This document shows, one piece after another, positions 58,193 to 64,000 of a stretch of 64,000 nucleotides of DNA. Made by a program: the position numbers and the translations under genes. Numbering within the stretch: position 1 is the stretch's first letter; every line of letters begins with the position of its first letter. The DNA is from Iodobacter violaceini (lineage in GTDB: Bacteria > Pseudomonadota > Gammaproteobacteria > Burkholderiales > Chitinibacteraceae), in contig NZ_JAAOLX010000007.1 in the NCBI RefSeq assembly GCF_011601265.1, positions 1-64,000 on the forward strand, written 5' to 3'. Below the pieces are notes generated by a model that worked only from the letters and a program-made list of their open reading frames with translations, was not told where the DNA came from and searched no databases.

Positions 58193-58573
58193 ATGTTCGA
58201 GATGGGGAAGTCATATAGCCGTGAAGATATTCACGCAGAGTGCGGTGGCAATAAACACTCCTATTTACCACGCAAGAATGGCCGTGTTGTAGCCGCTTGC
58301 TTAAGGCCAGATCTTAATCCCGGCGCTCCTAATATTATTCTTTGCAACCCCAAGCTGCCTGAAAAAGCAGCCGCAGATCAATTGGCCATTCAAGGCGGGG
58401 TTATCCCGGTTTTTCTGAAACAAACCAGCAGTAGCTGGGTTTATCAGGGGCTTTTCCGGGTTGTATCCTGCTCCAGCCATCCTGATGATTGCGCCCCTTA
58501 TGCAGCGCAAAGCGCCTGGACAAAAGGCCAAATTAAACGGGTATTAAAGCTGGAACAACAAATTAAATTCTGA
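58193..58573 (+). CDS. Small SRA-like (ScoMcrA-type) domain protein, uncertain
   Basis: 126 residues: MGKSYSREDIHAECGG at the start, then YLPRKNGRVVAACLRPDLNP and GGVIPVFLK, ending WVYQGLFRVVSC. This order resembles the SRA-like domain of some McrA-type restriction proteins, which binds modified DNA, but the nuclease part is absent. I am not certain of the family. Start set at the ATG at 58193, preceded by TGGAGG; the ATG four codons upstream is also in frame. Stands alone between psd and pssA. Confidence 0.5.
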   Translation: MFEMGKSYSREDIHAECGGNKHSYLPRKNGRVVAACLRPDLNPGAPNIILCNPKLPEKAAADQLAIQGGVIPVFLKQTSSSWVYQGLFRVVSCSSHPDDCAPYAAQSAWTKGQIKRVLKLEQQIKF

Positions 58574-58730
58574 AAAGAACACGCTCTTTGGCAAAGGCAT
58601 AACTTAAATGCCTTTGCCTCTTTTGCATCCCCAAATCATTCCCACCTGCAAATGTGAATCTTCAAGCAAGCTATCGACCGGGCAAGTCGTCAGCTACAAT
58701 TGCTACTCACTGTCTTCAGGACTTTTGTGT

Positions 58731-59498
58731 ATGCAAGCTAAACGCCCGATCAATTTCCGCCGCCAGGGTATTTATTTGTTGCCCAATCTGTTCACCCTTG
58801 CCGCGCTGTTTGCAGGCTTTTATGCCATTGTGCAGGCGATGAATAAGAATTTTGATCAGGCAGCAGTCGCTATTTTTATTGCCATGGTGCTCGATGGCCT
58901 GGATGGGCGGGTTGCACGTTTAACGCATACCCAATCTGAATTTGGCGCACAGTTTGATTCGCTATCCGATATGGTGAGCTTTGGCGTGGCCCCGGCGCTG
59001 GTGGCCTATGAATGGATGTTGCGTGATTTTGGCAAGCTGGGGTGGATAACGGCGTTTATCTATTGTGCAGGCGCTGCAATGAGGCTGGCGCGCTTTAATG
59101 CCAATATTGAAGTCATTGATAAGCGCTGGTTCCAGGGCCTGCCATCCCCTGCTGCAGCGGCCATGGTGGCGGGGCTGGTATGGATCAGCCATGAATACGC
59201 AGAAGAGCTCACCCCCATCAGCGGCGCCCTGCCCTATCTCGCCCTGATTTTTACCCTGTTTGCCGGGCTGACCATGGTTTCTAATGTGCGCTTCTGGAGC
59301 TTTAAAGAGCTGCATATGCGTAAAACCGTGCCTTTCTTTGCACTACTCATTACCACGCTGATTTTATTGGTGATTGTCGCCAAGCCACCACTGATGCTGT
59401 TTTGTGTTTTTATTGGCTATGGCATCTCCGGCTATGTGTATTGGCTTTATCGCTGGATTAAGCCGCTTAAACCAGATACAGACCCAAACCAACCCTAA
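58731..59498 (+). CDS. pssA: CDP-diacylglycerol-serine O-phosphatidyltransferase
   Basis: Membrane enzyme making phosphatidylserine. The CDP-alcohol phosphotransferase motif is complete: DGLDGRVARLTH followed by GAQFDSLSD. Six to eight hydrophobic segments, 255 residues. Start set at the ATG at 58731 after CAGGA; an open frame 41 codons further upstream is not conserved-looking. Type II (Bacillus/beta-like) enzyme, in the pssA-leuA order common in the group. Confidence 0.95.
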   Translation: MQAKRPINFRRQGIYLLPNLFTLAALFAGFYAIVQAMNKNFDQAAVAIFIAMVLDGLDGRVARLTHTQSEFGAQFDSLSDMVSFGVAPALVAYEWMLRDFGKLGWITAFIYCAGAAMRLARFNANIEVIDKRWFQGLPSPAAAAMVAGLVWISHEYAEELTPISGALPYLALIFTLFAGLTMVSNVRFWSFKELHMRKTVPFFALLITTLILLVIVAKPPLMLFCVFIGYGISGYVYWLYRWIKPLKPDTDPNQP

Positions 59499-59506
59499 GC
59501 CTTGCC

Positions 59507-59523
59507 GGGGGCTTCGCCCCCTT
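59507..59523 (+). terminator. Short hairpin after pssA
   Basis: GGGGGC-TTC-GCCCCC stem, then TTCTAATT. Weak terminator or attenuator. Confidence 0.4.
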
Positions 59524-59572
59524 CTAATTACAAATCAGCGCCTGCCTGCTCTCCTCTTTAACCCATAAAATC

Positions 59573-59605
59573 AGACAAAATGTCTAGTTTTTGTGTTTTT
59601 GTCTA
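59573..59605. promoter_or_regulatory. TGTCTA half-sites upstream of leuA
   Basis: AGACA at 59573-59577, TGTCTA at 59581-59586 and TGTCTA at 59600-59605; the last two are 19 bases apart in direct order, and the first two form an inverted pair. They end about 40 bases before the -35 box of the leuA promoter. Possible binding site for a regulator, maybe for the HTH part of LeuA itself. Confidence 0.4.
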
Positions 59606-59643
59606 CAGAAATACATCTACCTTAAAAATTAAGTGCAAACTAT

Positions 59644-59672
59644 TTGACACCCCGTCCTCTGGAAGCTACTCT
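59644..59672 (+). promoter_or_regulatory. Probable leuA promoter
   Basis: TTGACA at 59644-59649, 17-base spacer, TACTCT at 59667-59672. Expected start near 59679, ten bases before the GAGGAG ribosome site. Confidence 0.6.
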
Positions 59673-59700
59673 TGAGTACATAAACCTTGAGGAGATTGCC

Positions 59701-61485
59701 GTGGAATTAGACATTGAACGTCTAATCGCCGATTTTGGTGGACCAAGCGTGTTAAGTGAGGCGCTCAATAATCTGTTTCCGAATGATGTTATCTCACGCG
59801 CGGCCATCTACAAATGGCGTGAACGCGGCAGCATTCCGCTTAGTGCCACCAATAAGCTGGCACAACTGGCAGCTCATCAAGGTAAAAGCTTCAACATTCA
59901 GTATTACTTTTCAGCCACAGCACCCAAACCTGAGAGAAATGGCATGAGCGATCGTTTGTATATTTTCGACACCACCTTGCGTGACGGCGAGCAATCGCCA
60001 GGCGCTTCGATGACTAAAGAAGAGAAAATCCGTATCGCCCGCCAGCTGGAAAAACTCGGTGTAGATATTATTGAAGCGGGCTTTGCCGCAGCCAGCCCAG
60101 GTGATGCAGACGCCATTAAAGCCATCGCCAGCATTATCGAAAACTCCACCGTCTGTTCTTTGGCACGCGCCAATGAAAAAGACGTGCGTGCCGCAGGTGA
60201 AGCCATCAAGCCCGCCAAGCGTGGCCGCATCCATACCTTTATTGCTACCAGCCCCATTCATATGGAGCACAAATTACGCATGACGCCTGATCAGGTGGTC
60301 GATGCTGCAGTAAAAGCCGTGAAAATTGCTCTGGAATACACTGACGATGTGGAGTTCTCTGCCGAAGATGCCGTGCGCTCGGATATGGATTTCCTGATCC
60401 GTATTTTTGATGCGGTGATTCAGGCCGGTGCCAAAACCATCAACGTGCCAGATACCGTGGGCTACAGCATTCCATCTGTATGGGCAGAACGCATGCGGGA
60501 ACTGATTGCCCGCGTGCCGAATTCCAACAAAGTGATCTGGTCGACTCACTGCCATAACGATTTGGGCATGGCAGTGGCGAATTCTTTGGCAGCGGTGCAA
60601 GCCGGGGCACGCCAGGTGGAATGCACCATCAACGGCCTTGGTGAGCGTGCAGGTAATGCCAGCTTAGAAGAAGTGGTGATGGCAGTGCGTACCCGCAAGG
60701 ATTTATTCAATCTGCAAACCCAGATTGACCCGATCCAGATTGTGCCGACTTCCAAACTGGTTTCCACCATTACCGGCTACCCGGTGCAGCCCAATAAAGC
60801 CATTGTGGGCGCGAATGCCTTTGCTCACGAATCCGGCATCCATCAGGATGGCATGCTGAAAAACCGCGAAACATATGAAATCATGAGCGCGGAATCAGTG
60901 GGCTGGAGCACCAACCGCCTGACTTTAGGCAAGTTGTCTGGCCGCAACGCCTTCAAAACCAAATTGCACGAATTGGGTATCGATTTGGCCAGCGAAGAAG
61001 CGCTTAACGCAGCCTTTGCCCGCTTTAAAGAATTGGCCGATCGTAAACGTGAGATTTTTGACGAAGACTTGCACGCACTGGTTTCGGACGAAATGATCGC
61101 CATTGAGCAGGAACATTTCAAATTTACATCGCTGAAAGTGATTTCTGAAACTGGTGAAATGCCTTCTGCTCATATTGCCATGAGCGAAGATGGCCATGAG
61201 AAACACGGCGAATCAAGCGGCTCCGGCCCGGTAGATGCTGTATTTAAAGCCATTGAAAGCATGGCTAACAGCGGTGCAGAGCTGCAGCTTTACTCGGTAA
61301 ACGCCATTACCCAGGGCACAGACAGCCAGGGCGAAGTAACGGTGCGCTTGGAAAAATCCGGCCGCATCGTCAATGGCCAGGGCGCAGACACCGACATTAT
61401 CGCGGCCAGTGCCAAAGCGTATATCTCGGCGCTGAACAAATTGCATAACAAGGAAACGCGCATTAACGCGCAGGGACCAGTTTAA
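59701..61485 (+). CDS. leuA: 2-isopropylmalate synthase with N-terminal HTH-like domain
   Basis: Condenses acetyl-CoA with 2-ketoisovalerate, first step of leucine synthesis. Residues 82-594 form a complete LeuA (513 residues): [15 protein letters not shown], metal-binding [22 protein letters not shown], and a C-terminal leucine-sensing domain. Residues 1-81 are extra: a small helical HTH-like domain ([19 protein letters not shown] ... [20 protein letters not shown]) and a short linker. The start is the GTG at 59701, eight bases after TGAGGAG. The ATG at 59944 (MSDRLYIF), where ordinary LeuA begins, has only GAGAG upstream, so the fusion is the likely main product. I recall a named small domain of this type (carph-isopro) but could not check it. 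DNA binding is untested. Confidence 0.9.
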   Translation: MELDIERLIADFGGPSVLSEALNNLFPNDVISRAAIYKWRERGSIPLSATNKLAQLAAHQGKSFNIQYYFSATAPKPERNGMSDRLYIFDTTLRDGEQSPGASMTKEEKIRIARQLEKLGVDIIEAGFAAASPGDADAIKAIASIIENSTVCSLARANEKDVRAAGEAIKPAKRGRIHTFIATSPIHMEHKLRMTPDQVVDAAVKAVKIALEYTDDVEFSAEDAVRSDMDFLIRIFDAVIQAGAKTINVPDTVGYSIPSVWAERMRELIARVPNSNKVIWSTHCHNDLGMAVANSLAAVQAGARQVECTINGLGERAGNASLEEVVMAVRTRKDLFNLQTQIDPIQIVPTSKLVSTITGYPVQPNKAIVGANAFAHESGIHQDGMLKNRETYEIMSAESVGWSTNRLTLGKLSGRNAFKTKLHELGIDLASEEALNAAFARFKELADRKREIFDEDLHALVSDEMIAIEQEHFKFTSLKVISETGEMPSAHIAMSEDGHEKHGESSGSGPVDAVFKAIESMANSGAELQLYSVNAITQGTDSQGEVTVRLEKSGRIVNGQGADTDIIAASAKAYISALNKLHNKETRINAQGPV

Positions 61486-61614
61486 AGATAAGAATTTAAG
61501 ACCGGGATACGGCGGGCCAATCAGCCCTGCCGTCGGGGACGCTTCACTCAAGCCATCCCCAATCTGTTACAACAGGGCCACAAGTCTTGTGACGGGCAGA
61601 CACTCAAGCCAAAT

Positions 61615-61661
61615 GGCCAGAAACCAGAGCTAAAGATAAGCCTCTGGTTTTTGGCCTTTTT
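61615..61661 (+). terminator. Intrinsic terminator after leuA
   Basis: GGCCAGAAACCAGAG pairs with CTCTGGTTTTTGGCC (two mismatched bases) around a loop, followed by T5. Confidence 0.8.
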
Positions 61662-61665
61662 GTAT

Positions 61666-62675
<1,010 letters not shown>

Positions 62676-62693
62676 TCATTTAATCGCACAACC

Positions 62694-63914
62694 GTGACTC
62701 TTAGCCCTCTATTTAACCTCGGTGTTTTGCAACGGCTCTTCGGGTTTTCCCGCTTTGTGGGCCGCAGGCTGGTTGCCGATCGCTGCCTGCAAACAGCAGG
62801 CAGCCTGACTTACACCACGCTGCTGGCACTGATCCCTCTGCTGACGATTGCGCTCTCGCTTTTTTCTGCTTTCCCCATGTTTGGCGACTACAGTAGTAAA
62901 TTTAAAATTTTCCTGCTGACCAATTTAGTACCGGATGCATCGGGCAAAGTCATCAGCGTGTATATGCGGCAGTTTTCAGACAATGCCGAGCGACTGACCG
63001 CCATGGGGATGATTGGTCTTTTGGTAACAGCTTTGCTGCTGATTTTTACGATTGAGAAAACATTTAACGAAGTATGGGGCGTGAAGCGCCCCAGAAAGCT
63101 ATTACAAAGAACCATCATTTACTGGGCCGCACTCACTCTTGGGCCTCTGATTATCGGCATTAGTATCTCGCTCACCTCATGGCTCTATGCCCAGACTGGT
63201 TTACACAGCGATGCCAGCCTGATGAACCTGATCCTGCTCAAGCTTGGCCCTATGCTATTGATGTTGGGCTCGCTCACCCTGCTTTACCTGGCCGTGCCTA
63301 ATTGCTATGTGCCCCGCAGCCACGCCTTTATTTCAGCCCTTGTTGTAGCAGCAGCTTTGGAGCTGATGAAGCGTGGCTTTGGGCTGTATATCCAGCAATT
63401 TGGCACGTTTAAGCTGATTTACGGCGCATTCGCCAGCTTCCCCATCTTTTTGATGTGGCTCTATGTAAGCTGGGTGATTATTTTAGGTGGTGCAGTGCTC
63501 TCCGCCTGCCTTTCCTACTGGCATGCCTCTGCATGGCGCTGGGAAGGTAATCAGGGCACCCGATTAGAACAATCCATCCGCCTGTTGCTGGTTTTAGCAG
63601 AAGCGCATAGCCGGGGCGAAATCCTGCATATCGATAAACTGCGGCGTAAAACCGAGCTGGGCTTAGACACCAGCTACTCTCTGCTGGAAGAAATGGCGCT
63701 AAAAAACTGGGTGGAATCAACGCGTGACGGGGAATGGATTTTAGCAGTAGACCTGCAACGCATCACCTTGCGCGATGTGTTTGAAACCATGGTCACCCCC
63801 CTCTCCGCCAGGCTGGAAGCGGGCTTAAGCACGATCCATGAAGAGCTGAAGGGCGTATTAGAAATGTCGCTGGCTGAATATGCCACAAAAAAAGCAGAAA
63901 CAATATTGTCTTGA
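62694..63914 (+). CDS. YihY/BrkB-family membrane protein
   Basis: Formerly annotated ribonuclease BN. About six membrane helices: TAGSLTYTTLLALIPLLTI at the start is characteristic; FEKTFNEVWGVKRPR-like segment (IEKTFNEVWGVKRPR) and YGAFASFPIFLMWLYVSW follow. A C-terminal winged-helix-like cytoplasmic part (about 290-406) is present, as in beta- and gammaproteobacterial members. Start taken as the GTG at 62694; the frame is open upstream to 62595, opposite wrbA. No clear ribosome site. Divergent from wrbA. Confidence 0.85.
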   Translation: MTLSPLFNLGVLQRLFGFSRFVGRRLVADRCLQTAGSLTYTTLLALIPLLTIALSLFSAFPMFGDYSSKFKIFLLTNLVPDASGKVISVYMRQFSDNAERLTAMGMIGLLVTALLLIFTIEKTFNEVWGVKRPRKLLQRTIIYWAALTLGPLIIGISISLTSWLYAQTGLHSDASLMNLILLKLGPMLLMLGSLTLLYLAVPNCYVPRSHAFISALVVAAALELMKRGFGLYIQQFGTFKLIYGAFASFPIFLMWLYVSWVIILGGAVLSACLSYWHASAWRWEGNQGTRLEQSIRLLLVLAEAHSRGEILHIDKLRRKTELGLDTSYSLLEEMALKNWVESTRDGEWILAVDLQRITLRDVFETMVTPLSARLEAGLSTIHEELKGVLEMSLAEYATKKAETILS

Positions 63915-63920
63915 TTCAAA

Positions 63921-63955
63921 ATAACAAAGGGCAGGTTAATCCTGCCCTCCGTTAT
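63921..63955. terminator. Bidirectional terminator at right edge
   Basis: ATAAC and AGGGCAGG pair with CCTGCCCT and GTTAT around a TTAAT loop, between two convergent genes. Confidence 0.65.
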
Positions 63956-64000
63956 TTAAGCAGGGTTACAGCCCGCATCCAGAGCCGCAATCACATTTTC
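63956..64000 (-). CDS. C-terminal end of a gene cut by the window edge
   Basis: On the minus strand the last 45 bases read ENVIAALDAGCNPA then TAA, directly before a terminator hairpin. Too short to identify. Confidence 0.45.
   Translation of the reverse strand, partial: ENVIAALDAGCNPA

Overview
The window reads as a chromosomal segment of a betaproteobacterium of the Neisseriales type (Chromobacteriaceae/Chitinibacteraceae, for example an Iodobacter-like genus). The reasons are a large secreted modular chitinase, the pilS/pilR, rppH, ttcA, miaB-phoH-ybeY-corC-lnt and ilvB-ilvH-ilvC / psd / pssA / leuA blocks in the arrangement usual for Betaproteobacteria, and protein sequences close to that group. 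The genus is an inference and was not checked against a database.

Layout. 1-1290: a gene-poor edge holding a decayed catalase gene. 1291-7380: chitinase, a QueD-like pterin synthase and the Kup potassium transporter. 7413-17511: mostly minus-strand housekeeping genes (ampD, pilR, pilS, rppH, a spermidine-synthase-like gene, ttcA, osmC), then an isochorismatase-like hydrolase and a pirin divergent from a LysR regulator, and a pteridine-reductase-type SDR. 17632-20692: a MidA-like methyltransferase, followed by an H-NOX gas sensor overlapping its hybrid histidine kinase. 20728-24086: a tRNA-Met with its own promoter and terminator, integrase-arm-like repeats, a HEPN-domain gene of foreign look, and a stretch of small or broken minus-strand ORFs; this is the accessory island of the window. 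24113-31413: a lone flagellin, an SPFH protein, a YhiN-type flavoprotein, a small exported protein and a chemoreceptor. 31531-38493: a compact minus-strand run P450 - monooxygenase-like - MacA - MacB - NodT-type channel, with a divergent ArsR regulator and a perfect 16-bp palindrome between them. 38516-42229: glycerate regulator, permease and kinase. 42454-50992: miaB and the phoH-ybeY-corC-lnt group, with a secreted protein gene inserted between phoH and ybeY. 51016-55448: an RDD protein and ilvBHC behind a long structured leader. 55506-63914: GNAT, psd, a small SRA-like protein, pssA, leuA, a DUF2069 protein, wrbA and a YihY-family membrane protein. The last 45 bases carry the end of another minus-strand gene.

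How the genes work together. ilvBHC and leuA make branched-chain amino acids; pssA and psd make phosphatidylethanolamine; lnt finishes lipoproteins such as the NodT-type channel; PilS/PilR probably control type IV pilin; the flagellin and chemoreceptor serve motility; CdaR, GntP and glycerate kinase form a glycerate module.

Most unusual points: leuA is preceded in frame by an HTH-like domain, and the only good ribosome binding site lies before that domain; H-NOX translation may be gated by a five-codon ORF and a hairpin over its start; a HEPN protein with an Rx4H motif sits at a tRNA next to integrase-arm-like repeats; the P450-efflux operon has a clear candidate operator; and ilvB has a long folded leader without an obvious branched-chain-rich leader peptide.
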